64,000 nt of DNA from Paracoccus everestensis (GTDB lineage Bacteria; Pseudomonadota; Alphaproteobacteria; Rhodobacterales; Rhodobacteraceae), in NCBI RefSeq assembly GCF_021491915.1, contig NZ_CP090836.1:2776501-2840500 (forward strand). The letters are read 5' to 3'. Below are positions 1 through 10,207 of this stretch, one piece after another. A model generated the notes under the pieces. That model saw only the letters and a program-made list of their open reading frames with translations, ran no database searches and was not told where the DNA came from. The position numbers and the translations under genes were made by a program. Positions within the stretch are counted from its first letter, which is position 1, and each line of letters opens with the position of its first letter.

Positions 1-885
1 GTGGCGGGCTATCAAGGCTGGTCCGACCTGCCGCCGCAGCCGATGCCCGACTGGCTGCGCGAGCCGGTTGCACTGGCTTGGGGCGAGGGCGTGGCCCAAG
101 CCATCGAGGCCGCGCATCAGGCAGGCGCGCCGCTGGACCTGACCCCCAAGCCCGGCGCTTCGGTCGAAGGATCCGAGGTGCTGCCGACCGGCTCCCTGCG
201 CCTTCATGGTCCGGCGCAGGTATCCGCCCTGCCCGGTTATGCGCAAGGGGATTGGTGGGTGCAGGATGCCGCCGCCGCCCTGCCCGTGCGCCTGCTGGAT
301 CCGAAGCCGGGGGAACGAATCGCTGACCTGTGCGCCGCGCCCGGCGGCAAGACCTTGCAACTGGCCGCTGCGGGCGCACAGGTCGCGGCGGTGGACATCA
401 GCCCCGCCCGGCTTCGGCGCGTGGCCGAGAACCTGCGCCGCTGCGACCTGGATGCTGATCTGGTCGCAGCCGACGCTCTGGAATGGCGCCCCGATGCGCC
501 CCTGGACGCGGTCCTGCTGGACGCGCCCTGTTCGGCCACCGGCACGATCCGGCGCCATCCCGACCTGCCATTCCTTCGTGAAGGGGCGGGCATCCCGCCG
601 CTGATCGACCTGCAGGCGCGGCTGATCGACCATGCCCTGTCCCTGATCCCGCCGGGCGGGCGGATGGTTTACGCCGTCTGTTCGCTGCTGCCGGACGAAG
701 GCGAGGCGCAGGTGGCAGCCGCGCTGGCCCGCCATCCCGGGCTAATGGTGGAAACCCCCGATCTTCCGGGCATCGACCCCGCGTGGATCACACCCGAAGG
801 CGGCTTGCGCACCCGGCCCGATTGCTGGGCGGATCGCGGCGGCATGGACGGCTTCTTCATGATCCGGCTGCGCAAGCCGGTTTAG
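1..885 (+). CDS. rsmB: RsmB/NOL1-NOP2-sun family RNA (cytosine-5)-methyltransferase, 5' end missing
   Basis: This is the C-terminal 294 residues of an RNA m5C methyltransferase; the window opens inside the gene, so the N-terminal NusB-like part of a full RsmB cannot be seen. The SAM-binding motif DLCAAPGGKT lies at visible residues 109-118. The two family cysteines are present: C177 in DAPCSATG and the catalytic-type C227 in AVCSLL. The family methylates a cytosine in rRNA (C967 of 16S rRNA in E. coli RsmB). The residue numbers count from the first base of the window, and the GTG there is not claimed as the true start. Assignment to RsmB rather than a related m5C enzyme is inferred from the motifs and is not certain. 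Confidence 0.85.
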   Translation: MAGYQGWSDLPPQPMPDWLREPVALAWGEGVAQAIEAAHQAGAPLDLTPKPGASVEGSEVLPTGSLRLHGPAQVSALPGYAQGDWWVQDAAAALPVRLLDPKPGERIADLCAAPGGKTLQLAAAGAQVAAVDISPARLRRVAENLRRCDLDADLVAADALEWRPDAPLDAVLLDAPCSATGTIRRHPDLPFLREGAGIPPLIDLQARLIDHALSLIPPGGRMVYAVCSLLPDEGEAQVAAALARHPGLMVETPDLPGIDPAWITPEGGLRTRPDCWADRGGMDGFFMIRLRKPV

Positions 886-926
886 AACGGGGGCGCTGCC
901 CCTCTTGGCCTGCGGCCAATTCACCC

Positions 927-1010
927 CGGGATATTGAGGTGAAGAAGAAATTGCCGCGCTTCTTCTTCACCGAAATATCCCGCGGGGGTCCGGGGGCGCG
1001 AAGCCCCCGG
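927..1010. repeat. Intergenic palindromic repeat, copy A
   Basis: This gap between rsmB and purH holds two adjacent stem-loops. The first has 23-nt arms at 927-949 and 960-982 with two mismatches; they start and end with CGGGATATT / AATATCCCG. The second is CCGGGGGC (990-997), loop GCGAA, GCCCCCGG (1003-1010). The unit AAATATCCC, a G-run, then the GC-rich hairpin recurs at 7876-7930 and 58262-58316, so this is a dispersed repeat. It probably also acts as a transcription terminator after rsmB. Confidence 0.75.
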
Positions 1011-1074
1011 TGGCGCCACTGGACCTTTGGCCTGCTTGGCGCTAAGCCACCGCCGAACCAGATGCGAGGCCCCC

Positions 1075-2664
1075 ATGTCCCGTCCCGTGCCGATCAGACG
1101 CGCCCTGATTTCCGTTTCAGACAAGACCGGGCTGATCGACTTTGCCCGCAAGCTGGACGCCCGGGGGATCGAGATCCTGTCCACCGGCGGCAGCGCGAAA
1201 TCGCTGCGCGAGGCGGGGCTGACGGTGGTGGACGTGGCCGATGTGACGGGCTTTCCCGAAATGATGGACGGTCGGGTCAAGACGCTGCACCCGGCGGTCC
1301 ACGGCGGGCTGCTGGCCCTGCGCGACAATGCCGAACACTTGGCCGCGATGGAGGCGCATGGCATCGGTCCCATCGACCTGCTGGTCGTGAACCTTTATCC
1401 CTTCGAGGAAACGGCAGCGAAAGGTGCAGGCTATGACGACTGCATCGAGAATATCGACATCGGCGGCCCGGCGATGATCCGGGCTGCGGCCAAGAACCAT
1501 GGCTTTGTCACCGTGATCGTGGATGTGCAGGATTACGACGCGCTGCTGGCGGAACTGGACGCCAACGATGATCGCACCACCCTGGCCTTTCGCCAGCGCC
1601 AGGCCCAGATCGCCTATGCCCGCACCGCCGCCTATGACGCTGCCGTCAGCACCTGGCTGGCGGGCGCCATCGGCGACGAAACGCCGCGCCGCCGCGCCTT
1701 TGCGGGCACCTTGTCCCAACCCCTGCGCTACGGCGAGAATCCGCATCAGGGGGCGGCCTTCTATGTCACCGGCGAGAACCGCCCGGGCGTTGCCACGGCG
1801 CGTCAGTGGCAGGGCAAGGAACTGTCCTACAACAACATCAACGACACCGACGCGGCATTCGAGTTGGTGGCGGAATTCGACCCGGCGGAAGGCCCTGCCT
1901 GCGCGATCATCAAGCACGCCAATCCCTGCGGCGTCGCGCGGGGCGACAGCGCGCTCGATGCCTATAAGCGGGCCTTCGATTGCGACCGGACCTCGGCCTT
2001 TGGCGGCATCATCGCGCTGAACGGGACGCTGGACGGCGCCACTGCCGAGGAGATCGCGAAGATCTTCACCGAGGTCGTGATCGCCCCCGACGCTGACGAG
2101 GATGCGAAGCGCATCTTTGCCGCCAAGAAGAACCTGCGCCTGCTGACCACCGGCGGGCTGCCCGATCCGCAAGCGCCGGGGCTGGCCTTCCGCCAGGTCG
2201 CGGGCGGGTTCCTGGTCCAGGGCCGCGATAACGGCCATGTGGGGCTGCCCGACCTCAAGGTCGTCAGCGACCGTCAGCCGGATGACAGGGAACTGGCCGA
2301 TATGCTGTTCGCCTGGACCGTCGCCAAGCACGTCAAGTCGAACGCCATCGTTTATGCAAAGGATCGCGCGACCGTGGGCATCGGCGCGGGCCAGATGAGC
2401 CGCGTGGACAGCACCCGCATCGGCCGTCGCAAGTCCGAGGACATGGCCGAGGCGCTTGGCCTGGCCCAGCCCCTCACGGTCGGCGCGGTTGTCGCCTCCG
2501 ACGCCTTCTTCCCCTTTGCCGACGGCATTGAGGCCCTGGCCCAGGCTGGCGCCCGCGCCGTGATCCAGCCCGGCGGGTCCATGCGCGACGACGAGGTGAT
2601 CGCGGCGGCGAACCGCCTGGGCCTGGCGATGGTGTTCACCGGCCAGCGGCATTTCCGGCACTGA
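1075..2664 (+). CDS. purH: Bifunctional AICAR formyltransferase / IMP cyclohydrolase
   Basis: PurH catalyses the last two steps of IMP synthesis: formylation of AICAR and ring closure, in the cytosol. The 529-residue product has the family's usual length. The N-terminal MGS-like cyclohydrolase domain carries STGGS and DGRVKTLHP, and the formyltransferase domain carries NPHQGA and KHANPCG. The ATG at 1075 gives the typical N-terminus with [10 protein letters not shown] about a dozen residues in; an in-frame codon at 1027 would add an unrelated extension. The stop overlaps the lspA start by one base (TGATG), so the two genes are probably co-transcribed and translationally coupled. Confidence 0.97.
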   Translation: MSRPVPIRRALISVSDKTGLIDFARKLDARGIEILSTGGSAKSLREAGLTVVDVADVTGFPEMMDGRVKTLHPAVHGGLLALRDNAEHLAAMEAHGIGPIDLLVVNLYPFEETAAKGAGYDDCIENIDIGGPAMIRAAAKNHGFVTVIVDVQDYDALLAELDANDDRTTLAFRQRQAQIAYARTAAYDAAVSTWLAGAIGDETPRRRAFAGTLSQPLRYGENPHQGAAFYVTGENRPGVATARQWQGKELSYNNINDTDAAFELVAEFDPAEGPACAIIKHANPCGVARGDSALDAYKRAFDCDRTSAFGGIIALNGTLDGATAEEIAKIFTEVVIAPDADEDAKRIFAAKKNLRLLTTGGLPDPQAPGLAFRQVAGGFLVQGRDNGHVGLPDLKVVSDRQPDDRELADMLFAWTVAKHVKSNAIVYAKDRATVGIGAGQMSRVDSTRIGRRKSEDMAEALGLAQPLTVGAVVASDAFFPFADGIEALAQAGARAVIQPGGSMRDDEVIAAANRLGLAMVFTGQRHFRH

Positions 2665-3299
2665 TGCAACAGGAACTGCCCCTGGACCCGCCGGCACCGG
2701 CTGCCGTCCAACCGGCTGCAAAGGCCCGGCGCCCCCGCGCACCGAAAAAACCGCAGCCTCCGGCCCGCACCGACATGAGGCTGGTGATCTGGGTCGCGGC
2801 GACGATCTTCGTGGTCGACCAGGTGCTGAAATACTGGGTCGTCCATGTGCTGCAACTGGACCGCATCCGAGCGATCGACGTTCTGCCCCCCTGGCTGAAC
2901 CTGCGCATGGCCTGGAACCAGGGTGTCAATTTCGGGCTGATGGCATCCGACACCGGCGTGACGAAATGGATCCTGGTCGCGGTCGCGCTTGCCATCGTCG
3001 CCTGGGTCTGGATCTGGATCTGGCGCAGCGATGCCGGGGCGCTTGCACGCATTGCGGCGGGGATGCTGATCGGCGGCGCGCTTGGCAATGTCATCGACCG
3101 GTTGCTGTATGGCGCGGTCGCGGATTTCCTGAATATGTCCCTGCCCGGCTGGCAGAACCCCTACAGCTTCAACGTGGCCGACATCGCCATCTTTGCGGGC
3201 GCCATTGGCCTGGTGCTGGTGCCGCAGAAGAAGCAGCCAGAAAAGCCGGTCCGAAAGCCTCGTGACAAGACCCGTGACGGCACCGGCAAATCCGGCTAG
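2664..3299 (+). CDS. lspA: Lipoprotein signal peptidase (signal peptidase II)
   Basis: LspA cleaves the signal peptide of diacylglyceryl-modified prolipoproteins in the inner membrane. The two catalytic aspartates are visible as D145 in GNVIDR and D173 in FNVADIAI, with the family motif NQGVNFG near 85-91 and four hydrophobic segments. The first about 37 residues form a Pro/Ala/Lys-rich cytoplasmic extension before the first membrane helix. An internal ATG at 2775 would give a more ordinary length, but the start at 2664 overlaps the purH stop and keeps the operon coupling. The C-terminus is also very basic. A BamF-like lipoprotein gene lies directly downstream. Confidence 0.93.
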   Translation: MQQELPLDPPAPAAVQPAAKARRPRAPKKPQPPARTDMRLVIWVAATIFVVDQVLKYWVVHVLQLDRIRAIDVLPPWLNLRMAWNQGVNFGLMASDTGVTKWILVAVALAIVAWVWIWIWRSDAGALARIAAGMLIGGALGNVIDRLLYGAVADFLNMSLPGWQNPYSFNVADIAIFAGAIGLVLVPQKKQPEKPVRKPRDKTRDGTGKSG

Positions 3300-3329
3300 A
3301 ACGGGCGCAAGGAATAAAGGGGCAGGTTC

Positions 3330-3848
3330 ATGCAGGCTTTCGTCAAGGGCATCGCCGTCGCGGGCGTCATGGGGCTGGGCGCCTGCGGCAGCAACCAGTT
3401 GATGAATATCGAAACCGGCCAGAACAGCCCGGACGAATTCGCCATCCTGCCGACCCGCGCCTTGTCCATGCCGCCCAACCTGGCGCTGCTGCCCGCCCCC
3501 ACGCCGGGCGGGGCCAACATCACCGACCCGAACCCCAATGCCGACGCGGTGGCTGCGCTTGGCGGCAATCCCGCGCGGCTGGCGAACCAAGGCGTCGCCG
3601 CAGCGGACGGGGCACTGATCGCCCATGCCACACGGCGCGGCACCGACCCCGCGATCCGCGAACGCCTGGCCGAATCTGACGCCGAATGGCGGTCGCGCAA
3701 CAAGCGCCGCCCGCTTGAGGCGCTGTTCGGCACCACCGTCTATCAGCGGGCCTATCGTCCCCTGGCGCTTGATTCGCAGACCGAACAGCAACGCTGGCAG
3801 CGTGCGGGCGCGATCACCCAGACCTCGCCCGCCCCGCCCGAGGAATGA
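3330..3848 (+). CDS. DUF3035 lipoprotein, BamF-like
   Basis: This 172-residue protein has a lipoprotein signal peptide with the lipobox LGAC, placing the lipidated cysteine at residue 19. The rest is polar, with a Pro/Asn-rich early part and no membrane helix, as in DUF3035 proteins. That family has been described as the BamF subunit of the outer-membrane beta-barrel assembly machine in alphaproteobacteria; I apply the role by family resemblance only. The gene follows lspA, whose product would process it, and its stop overlaps the P450 start by 4 nt. Confidence 0.8.
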   Translation: MQAFVKGIAVAGVMGLGACGSNQLMNIETGQNSPDEFAILPTRALSMPPNLALLPAPTPGGANITDPNPNADAVAALGGNPARLANQGVAAADGALIAHATRRGTDPAIRERLAESDAEWRSRNKRRPLEALFGTTVYQRAYRPLALDSQTEQQRWQRAGAITQTSPAPPEE

Positions 3849-5059
3849 CGGCGGATTTCGATCCGGCGCATCCCGATTTCGGCGAAAATCCCTGGCCTGC
3901 CTATGCCCGGCTGCGGGCGGCACCCGGCCTGCCGCTGTGGAACGGGTTTCACCTGGCCACGCGGTTCGCGGATGTGCAGGCCATCGCCTTCGACCGACGG
4001 ATGGTGCGGGGCACGGGCTTCATGGACCCCGGTGCCAGGCGGCAGGTGCAGGTGACCGGGAATTTCCACGATATGCCGTTTCACGAACGCTTCGTGCAGA
4101 CATCAATGCTGGAATTGGACGGGCCGGACCATGACCGGCTGCGGCGCGCGGTGTTTCCATTCTTTACCAAGACCCGGCTGGAAAGCCTGCGGCCCTTTGT
4201 CACGCATTGGGTCGATGCCGCGCTTGACCGCCTGCTCCCGCAGGGCGGCTTTGATTTCGTCGCCGATCTGGCGGCCCATCTGCCGGGACAGGTGATCGGC
4301 CACCTGATCGGCACCGACCCCGCGCTTGCCCCGCAGATGACGCGGTGGTCGGACGACACCGTCAGCTATTTCGATGTCAGCCGCCGCACCCCAGACCGCA
4401 AGAAGCGGGCCGAGACGGCGGCGCGGCTGTTCCATGACGCGCTGCAAGACCTTTATGCCGCCCGCAAGGCCCGGCCCCGCGACGACCTGATAAGCGCGAT
4501 GACCAGGGTCAAGGGCGCGGGCCTGCTGTCCCATGACGAACTGATCGCCACGGTGATGCAGATCCTGCACGCAGGCCACGGATCGACCATCGACGTGATG
4601 GGCAGCGGGCTGCACGCGCTGATGTCCCACCCGGACCAGTTGGCCCGGCTGCGGGCGGACCCCGGCCTGATGCCGACGGCGGTTCAGGAAGTGTTCCGCT
4701 TTGCGCCGCCGCTGATCTTCTTTCACCGCCACGCATCCGAGGATCTGGCGATCTGCGGGCAGGATTGGCCAAAGGGAACGACCTTTGGCCTTCTTTATGC
4801 CAGTGCCAACCGCGATCCCGCCGCCTTTGCGGATCCCGACCGTTTCGACGTGGGCCGCAAGCCGAACCTGCATCTGGCCTTTGGGGCCGGTCCCCATGTC
4901 TGCCTGGGCAACAACCTTGCGCGGTTGAACATGGAGATCCTGTTCACCGCCCTGCTGGCCCGGACCCGCGGCATCTTCCCTGCCGGTTTGGCGACCTGGA
5001 AGACCGGGCTGCAATCCCATGGTCCGGCCAGCCAGCCCGTTCATGTGACGACACATTAG
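3845..5059 (+). CDS. Cytochrome P450
   Basis: This 404-residue soluble bacterial P450 has the haem-binding signature [10 protein letters not shown] with cysteine ligand C353, the K-helix ExxR (E282-R285) and a C-helix HDRLRR at 96-101. The I-helix motif reads AGHGST at 243-248. The usual oxygen-activating pair there is an acidic residue followed by Thr; here those positions look like Gly246 and Ser247, which is atypical and may mean altered chemistry. The start ATG overlaps the upstream lipoprotein stop (ATGA). No ferredoxin or reductase gene lies nearby, so the redox partners and the substrate are unknown. Confidence 0.93.
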   Translation: MTADFDPAHPDFGENPWPAYARLRAAPGLPLWNGFHLATRFADVQAIAFDRRMVRGTGFMDPGARRQVQVTGNFHDMPFHERFVQTSMLELDGPDHDRLRRAVFPFFTKTRLESLRPFVTHWVDAALDRLLPQGGFDFVADLAAHLPGQVIGHLIGTDPALAPQMTRWSDDTVSYFDVSRRTPDRKKRAETAARLFHDALQDLYAARKARPRDDLISAMTRVKGAGLLSHDELIATVMQILHAGHGSTIDVMGSGLHALMSHPDQLARLRADPGLMPTAVQEVFRFAPPLIFFHRHASEDLAICGQDWPKGTTFGLLYASANRDPAAFADPDRFDVGRKPNLHLAFGAGPHVCLGNNLARLNMEILFTALLARTRGIFPAGLATWKTGLQSHGPASQPVHVTTH

Positions 5060-5088
5060 CGTGTGACAGGTTGCGCAAGCGGCCCTCA

Positions 5089-5117
5089 TTGGTCAGATTT
5101 TGCCCTGACCAAGGAGG
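5089..5117 (+). promoter_or_regulatory. Perfect 8-bp dyad abutting the ribosome binding site of the M16 gene
   Basis: TTGGTCAG (5089-5096) and CTGACCAA (5105-5112) form a perfect inverted repeat with an 8-nt spacer. The last two bases of the right arm are the first two of the strong Shine-Dalgarno AAGGAGG (5111-5117), 10 nt before the ATG at 5128. It could be a stem-loop controlling translation or a repressor operator. There is no T-run, so it does not look like a terminator. Confidence 0.55.
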
Positions 5118-5127
5118 TTCCGCCCCC

Positions 5128-6537
5128 ATGCTTCGACCGACCCTGCCCACCTTGCTGGCCCTGGCTGTCAGCACCCTGCCCGCGCTTGCCGAAACGCCGT
5201 CCCCCGAAAACAACGGCGTCACCCATTTCACCCTGCCCAACGGCCTTGAAACCGTCGTGATCGAGGATCACCGCGCCCCTGTGGTGGTGCAGATGGTTTG
5301 GTACCGGATCGGATCGGCGGACGAGCCGCCCGGCAAGTCGGGGATCGCGCATTACCTGGAACACCTGATGTTCAAGGGCACCGAAAAACTGGAGCCGGGC
5401 GAGTTGTCCAAGACCGTGACTGCCAATGGCGGCATGGACAACGCCTTCACCAGTTACGACTATACCGCCTATTTCCAGCGCATCGCCTCGGACCGCCTGC
5501 CGCTGGTGATGGAGATGGAGGCCGACCGGATGGCCAACCTGCGCATCGGCGAGGATGACTGGCAGGCCGAACGGCAAGTGGTTCTGGAGGAACGGGCGCA
5601 GCGCGTGGACAGCGATCCCGGATCCCTGTTCGCCGAGGAACGCAACGCCACGCTGTTCTATAACCACCCTTACGGCCGCCCGGTGATCGGCTGGCGTGCC
5701 GAGATGGAGGGGCTGACGCGCGACGATGCCTTGGCCTGGTATGACAACCATTATTCCCCGAACGAGGCGATCCTGATCCTGGCGGGCGACGTGACGCCCG
5801 AAAAGGCCCGCGAACTGGCCGAGAAATACTATGGCCCGATCCCGGCCAAGGGAGAGGCCGAGCCGCGCATCCGCCCGCAGGAACCCGATCAGCGGTCGCC
5901 GCGCCGGATGGAGATGACCGATCCCCGCGTGCCGCAACCGGTGATGACGCGCAGCTATCTGGCCCCCGAACGCAATCCCGGCGACCAGGCGGATGCCGCC
6001 GCCCTGACCGTGCTGGCGGAACTGCTGGGCGGTTCCATGCAGACATCCGTCCTGGGGCAGGAACTGGCCATGAAGGGCAAGGCGCTGTGGGTGAACGCGG
6101 GCTATGACGGGTTTTCCGTCGATCCGACCAACTTCGGCATCTCTCTGGTCCCTGCCGACGGCATGGCGCCGGACAAGGCCGAGGCCGAACTGGACCGCGT
6201 GCTGGCGCAATTCCTGGAAACCGGTCCGGACCAGGCTGACCTGGACCGGGTCAAGACCCAGATCGAGGCCGCGCGGGTCTATACGCTCGATTCGGCCCAT
6301 GGGCGTGCCTATGATTATGGCCAGGGGCTGGCCACCGGGCTGACGGTCCAGGACGTGAACGACTGGCCCGATATCCTGGCCGCAGTCACGGCCGATGACG
6401 TGATGCAGATGGCCCGTCAGGTGCTGGGCAGCGAGGCCACCGTGACCGGCTGGCTTCTGCCCCCTCCGGCGGATGCGGTCCCAACGCCGGCAGCCAATAC
6501 CCCCACCGACACCCCCAGCCCCGAGGTGCAAGGATGA
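5128..6537 (+). CDS. M16 family zinc peptidase, catalytic member
   Basis: This 469-residue protein has a Sec signal peptide (cleavage after LPALA, around residue 21) and the inverted zinc motif HxxEH as HYLEH at 75-79. A downstream glutamate-rich stretch (ERQVVLEER) would supply the third ligand. M16 peptidases related to pitrilysin and mitochondrial processing peptidase act as clamshell proteases; this one should work in the periplasm. The start at 5128 is fixed by AAGGAGG upstream and by the signal peptide. The gene is followed, with a 4-nt overlap, by a second M16 protein lacking the metal motif, which suggests a heterodimer of active and inactive subunits. Confidence 0.95.
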   Translation: MLRPTLPTLLALAVSTLPALAETPSPENNGVTHFTLPNGLETVVIEDHRAPVVVQMVWYRIGSADEPPGKSGIAHYLEHLMFKGTEKLEPGELSKTVTANGGMDNAFTSYDYTAYFQRIASDRLPLVMEMEADRMANLRIGEDDWQAERQVVLEERAQRVDSDPGSLFAEERNATLFYNHPYGRPVIGWRAEMEGLTRDDALAWYDNHYSPNEAILILAGDVTPEKARELAEKYYGPIPAKGEAEPRIRPQEPDQRSPRRMEMTDPRVPQPVMTRSYLAPERNPGDQADAAALTVLAELLGGSMQTSVLGQELAMKGKALWVNAGYDGFSVDPTNFGISLVPADGMAPDKAEAELDRVLAQFLETGPDQADLDRVKTQIEAARVYTLDSAHGRAYDYGQGLATGLTVQDVNDWPDILAAVTADDVMQMARQVLGSEATVTGWLLPPPADAVPTPAANTPTDTPSPEVQG

Positions 6538-7868
6538 TCCGCGCCGCCATTGCCCTGTTCCTTGCCGTTCTGGCCGTCCCGGCCCATGCCATCGACATCC
6601 AGGCCGTTACATCCCCCGGCGGCATCAAGGCCTGGCTGGTCCAGGACGACACGATCCCCTTTGTTGCCGTGGAATTTGCCTTCAAGGGCGGCGCCAGCCT
6701 GGACCAGCCCGGCAAGCGCGGCGCCATCAACCTAATGGCCGCCACGCTGGAGGAAGGCGCAGGCAGCCGCGATTCCGTGGCATTCGCCCAGGCGGTCGAG
6801 GATCTGGGCGCCCGGTTTTCCTTCGACGCGGGCGACGATTCGCTGTCCGTCGGGATGCGCGCGCTGTCCGAAAACCGCGACGAGGCCGCAGCCCTGTTGG
6901 CCGAGGCGCTGACCCAGCCCCGCTTCGACGACGCGGCGATTGAACGCGTCCGCGCGCAGGTGCAATCGATCATCCGGTCCGAGGCGACGGATCCGCAATC
7001 CATCGCCGCCAAGGAAATGTCGCGGCAGGCCTGGGGCGACCATCCCTATGCGACCTCCCTCAACGGGACGGAGGATTCCGTGGCGGCCCTGACGCGGCAG
7101 GATCTGGTGGCCGCCAAGAATCGCGTGCTGGCCCGCGACCGCGTGGTGGTGGGGGCCGCAGGCGACATATCGCCCGAGGAACTGGGCCTTTTGCTGGACA
7201 AGGTGCTGGGCGGCCTGCCCGAACAGGGGACTGCGCCCTTGCCGGAACCTGCCCGACTGCAACTGACCGGCGGGGTCACGGTGATCGACTGGGACAGTCC
7301 GCAGACCGTTGTCAGCTTTGCGGGGCCGGGTCTGCCCATCGACGATCCCGACTACTTCGCGGCCTTTGTCGCCAACCATATCCTGGGCGGCGGCGGCTTC
7401 AGCTCCCGCCTAATGGAGGAGATCCGCGAAAAGCGCGGGCTGACCTATGGCGTGGGCACGACGCTGGCCACCGGGGTTTACGGCCAGACCTGGCGAGGCG
7501 GCATGGCCGGGTCGAACGCGACCACCGGCGAGGCGGTCGATCTGATCAAGGCTGAATGGGACCGCATGGCGCAGGGCGTGACCGACCGGGAACTGACCGA
7601 CGCCAAGACCTATCTGACCGGCGAATATCCCCTGCGCTTTGACGGCAACGGCAGCATCGCGGGGATTCTGGCCGGGATGCAGTTGATCGGCTTTCCCATT
7701 GACTATGTGAACACCCGAAACGCCAAGGTCGAGGCCGTCACGGCAGAGGACGTAAAGCGTGTCGCGGAAGAATTGCTGGCTGCGGACAAGCTGCGCTTTG
7801 TGCTGGTGGGCCGGCCCGGGGGGATCGAGGCCACGGACAGGACCGATGCGGCCAAGGTCGTGAACTGA
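6534..7868 (+). CDS. M16 family peptidase-like protein, non-catalytic partner
   Basis: The 444-residue product has a signal peptide ending near AHA (residue 19) and an M16 fold, but where HYLEH would stand it reads NLMAAT (66-71), so the zinc site is lost. The C-terminal substrate-binding signature [11 protein letters not shown], containing the conserved Arg and Tyr, is kept. This split of catalytic and substrate-binding functions is known for processing-peptidase-like M16 pairs. The start overlaps the stop of the active partner (ATGA), so the two are probably made in equal amounts. A GC-rich palindrome follows the stop. Confidence 0.93.
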   Translation: MIRAAIALFLAVLAVPAHAIDIQAVTSPGGIKAWLVQDDTIPFVAVEFAFKGGASLDQPGKRGAINLMAATLEEGAGSRDSVAFAQAVEDLGARFSFDAGDDSLSVGMRALSENRDEAAALLAEALTQPRFDDAAIERVRAQVQSIIRSEATDPQSIAAKEMSRQAWGDHPYATSLNGTEDSVAALTRQDLVAAKNRVLARDRVVVGAAGDISPEELGLLLDKVLGGLPEQGTAPLPEPARLQLTGGVTVIDWDSPQTVVSFAGPGLPIDDPDYFAAFVANHILGGGGFSSRLMEEIREKRGLTYGVGTTLATGVYGQTWRGGMAGSNATTGEAVDLIKAEWDRMAQGVTDRELTDAKTYLTGEYPLRFDGNGSIAGILAGMQLIGFPIDYVNTRNAKVEAVTAEDVKRVAEELLAADKLRFVLVGRPGGIEATDRTDAAKVVN

Positions 7869-7875
7869 CCACCCG

Positions 7876-7930
7876 CCGGGGGACTTCACGTCCCCCGGAC
7901 CCCCTGTGGGATATTTGGACCAAGGCAAGG
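7876..7930. repeat. Intergenic palindromic repeat, copy B (inverted orientation), probable terminator
   Basis: CCGGGGGAC (7876-7884), loop TTCAC, GTCCCCCGG (7890-7898) is a perfect 9-bp stem, followed by ACCCCCTGTGGGATATTT and an A/G-rich tail AAGGCAAGG. Read on the opposite strand it is the same unit as copies A and C. It lies just after the M16 operon and before mutL and may terminate the operon. Confidence 0.75.
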
Positions 7931-7995
7931 ACCGGCAGGGCAAGGGACACGGGAATCGCTGGCTCCACCGCCCTGCCCCTGCTAGATTTGGGTGC

Positions 7996-9786
7996 ATGAA
8001 CACCCATGACCCCCATATCCGGCCAGTCATTCGGCAACTGGACGAAGCGGTCGCCAACCGTATCGCGGCGGGCGAGGTGGTGGAACGGCCCGCCTCGGCG
8101 GTCAAGGAACTGGTGGAAAACGCCCTTGATGCCGGAGCCTCACGCATCGACATCGCCATCGAGGACGGCGGCAAGCGGCTGATCCGGGTTTGCGACGATG
8201 GCTGCGGCATGGCGCCTGGCGACCTGCCCTTGGCCTTGTCGCGCCACGCCACCAGCAAGATCGACGGATCGGACCTGCTTGCGATCCGCAGTTTCGGCTT
8301 TCGGGGCGAGGCGCTGCCGTCCCTGGGCGCGGTGGGCCGGTTGACCATCACGTCGCGGACGCGGGGCGGGGATGGCGCGGTGATCGCGGTGGCGGGGGGC
8401 AAGGTCGCGCCAGTGCGTCCGGCGGCGGCCAATCCTGGCACGGTCGTGGAACTGCGCGATCTGTTCTTTGCGACGCCCGCCCGTCTGAAATTCCTGCGCG
8501 GCGACCGGGCCGAGACGATGGCCGTGGCCGATTGCATCCGCCGCCTGGCCATGGCCGAGCCTTTCGTGGGCTTCACGCTGACGGCGGACGGCAAGGAAAT
8601 CTTTCGCGCCGATGCCGAAGGGGGCGAATTGTTCGGCGCCTTGCAGACCCGGCTGTCGCGCGTGATGGGCAGGGACTTCATCGACAATGCCCTTGCCATC
8701 GACGCCCAACGCGACGGGCTGGTCCTGACGGGCTTTGCCGCCCTGCCCACCTGGTCACGCGGCGCGGCAGTGGCGCAGCATCTGTATGTGAACGGCAGGC
8801 CTGTGCGAGACAAGCTGCTGACGGGCGCCTTGCGGGCGGGATACATGGATGTGCTGGCATCGGGGCGCCATCCGGCGGCGGTGCTGTATCTGGCCTGCGA
8901 CCCGCAGCTTGTCGATGTGAACGTCCATCCCGCCAAGGCCGAGGTCCGTTTCCGTGATCCCCAGGCCGCGCGGGGCCTGGTGGTCAGCGCCTTGCGCCAC
9001 GGGCTGGCCGGTGCGGGGCATCGCGCCTCGTCAACGGTGGGGGACGCAACGCTGGCGGCCTTCAGCGCCGAACCCCGCGCTTATCGGGCGGACTATCGGC
9101 CCTCGGCCACGGCGATCCGGGCCAGCCTTGATTTGCAGGCACCGGTTCCGGGCTTTGCCGAGGCACCCTCGGCCCGGACCGAGGAACCCGCTGCGCCAAC
9201 GGACGCCCCCCTGGGCGCCGCACGGGCGCAGATCCATGAGAACTATATCATCGCCCAGACCGGGGACGGTGTGGTGATCGTCGATGGGCACGCGGCCCAT
9301 GAGCGGCTGGTTTACGAACGGCTGAAGGCGCAGGCGGCGGCCACCGGCATTGCCCGCCAGGCCCTGCTCATCCCCGAGATCGTGGATCTGTCCGACGCCG
9401 ATGCGGCGCGGATCCTGTCAGTCGCGGGCGATCTGGCGGATCTGGGCCTAGTGATCGAACCCTTTGGCGGGGGCGCCGTCGCGGTGCGCGAAACCCCGGC
9501 AATGCTGGCAAGACTGGACGTAGCCGCGCTGATCCGCGACATCTTGGACGATCTGGCGGACCAGGGCGCATCGGACCGGCTGCAGGGGCGCCTGGATGCG
9601 GTTCTGTCGTCGATGGCCTGCCATGGATCGGTCCGGTCCGGGCGCCGCATGACCGCCGATGAGATGAACGCGCTGTTGCGCGACATGGAACGCACGCCCC
9701 GTTCCGGCCAGTGCAACCATGGCCGCCCGACCTGGGTCAAGCTGCGCCTGTCCGATATCGAGCGGCTGTTCGGCCGCAAGGATTGA
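7996..9786 (+). CDS. mutL: DNA mismatch repair protein MutL
   Basis: MutL couples mismatch recognition by MutS to strand removal. The 596-residue protein has the N-terminal GHKL ATPase motifs ([20 protein letters not shown]) and a C-terminal domain that carries versions of the metal-binding endonuclease motifs: [12 protein letters not shown] at about 430, ACHGSV at about 542 and CNHGRP at about 573. The first has Gly where the classical motif has Gln (DQHA). The ATG at 7996 gives the conserved start [17 protein letters not shown]; a further-upstream ORF extension reads through the intergenic repeat and is unlikely. The organism probably has a MutL that nicks DNA itself. Confidence 0.96.
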   Translation: MNTHDPHIRPVIRQLDEAVANRIAAGEVVERPASAVKELVENALDAGASRIDIAIEDGGKRLIRVCDDGCGMAPGDLPLALSRHATSKIDGSDLLAIRSFGFRGEALPSLGAVGRLTITSRTRGGDGAVIAVAGGKVAPVRPAAANPGTVVELRDLFFATPARLKFLRGDRAETMAVADCIRRLAMAEPFVGFTLTADGKEIFRADAEGGELFGALQTRLSRVMGRDFIDNALAIDAQRDGLVLTGFAALPTWSRGAAVAQHLYVNGRPVRDKLLTGALRAGYMDVLASGRHPAAVLYLACDPQLVDVNVHPAKAEVRFRDPQAARGLVVSALRHGLAGAGHRASSTVGDATLAAFSAEPRAYRADYRPSATAIRASLDLQAPVPGFAEAPSARTEEPAAPTDAPLGAARAQIHENYIIAQTGDGVVIVDGHAAHERLVYERLKAQAAATGIARQALLIPEIVDLSDADAARILSVAGDLADLGLVIEPFGGGAVAVRETPAMLARLDVAALIRDILDDLADQGASDRLQGRLDAVLSSMACHGSVRSGRRMTADEMNALLRDMERTPRSGQCNHGRPTWVKLRLSDIERLFGRKD

Positions 9787-9835
9787 CCGCCGCCCCGGAC
9801 GGCGCGACAGTCGGCGCAATCAACGGAGCATCGCC

Positions 9836-10207
9836 ATGCTGCATATCAGTCCCGACAAGATCGCCCATATCATCATCCGCGCCCGCCAATACGACAGCGG
9901 CGTCAACCCCTGGGCACATTCAGGCAGCAGGGCGCAGCACGGGGTGCAATCCGAACTGCGCGATTTCATCGCCAACCTGAACGAGGACGAACAGGCCAGC
10001 CTTGTCGCGGTGATGTGGATCGGCCGCGAAAGCTTCGAACCCGAGGAACTGGAGGAAGCCATCCAGACCGCCCGTGTCGAACGCACCACCCCGACCGAGG
10101 ATTACCTGATGGGCGAACCCCGGCTGGCCGATCTGCTGGAATCCGGTCTGGAAGCCCTCGGCATCTCGCCCGAGGATGCCGAGGACGACCTGAACCGTCC
10201 GGTTTGA
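9836..10207 (+). CDS. DUF3775 domain protein
   Basis: This small acidic protein of 123 residues begins MLHISPDKIAHIIIRAR and contains the family pattern of a helical N-terminus followed by ELRDFIANLNEDEQASLVAVMWIGR. No catalytic motif, signal peptide or membrane segment is visible. The family is common in alphaproteobacteria and its function is unknown. The ATG at 9836 is preceded by a GGAG ribosome site. The stop TGA abuts the stop of the convergent dehydrogenase gene with no spacing (TGATCA). Confidence 0.85.
   Translation: MLHISPDKIAHIIIRARQYDSGVNPWAHSGSRAQHGVQSELRDFIANLNEDEQASLVAVMWIGRESFEPEELEEAIQTARVERTTPTEDYLMGEPRLADLLESGLEALGISPEDAEDDLNRPV

Noticed and set aside
1117..2742. Long minus-strand open reading frame opposite purH (and similar ones opposite M16, the ABC importer, ureC, urtB and pepA)
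   Set aside because: They are frames opposite well-identified genes, rich in Arg/Gly/His/Gln from high-GC DNA, with no recognisable domains.
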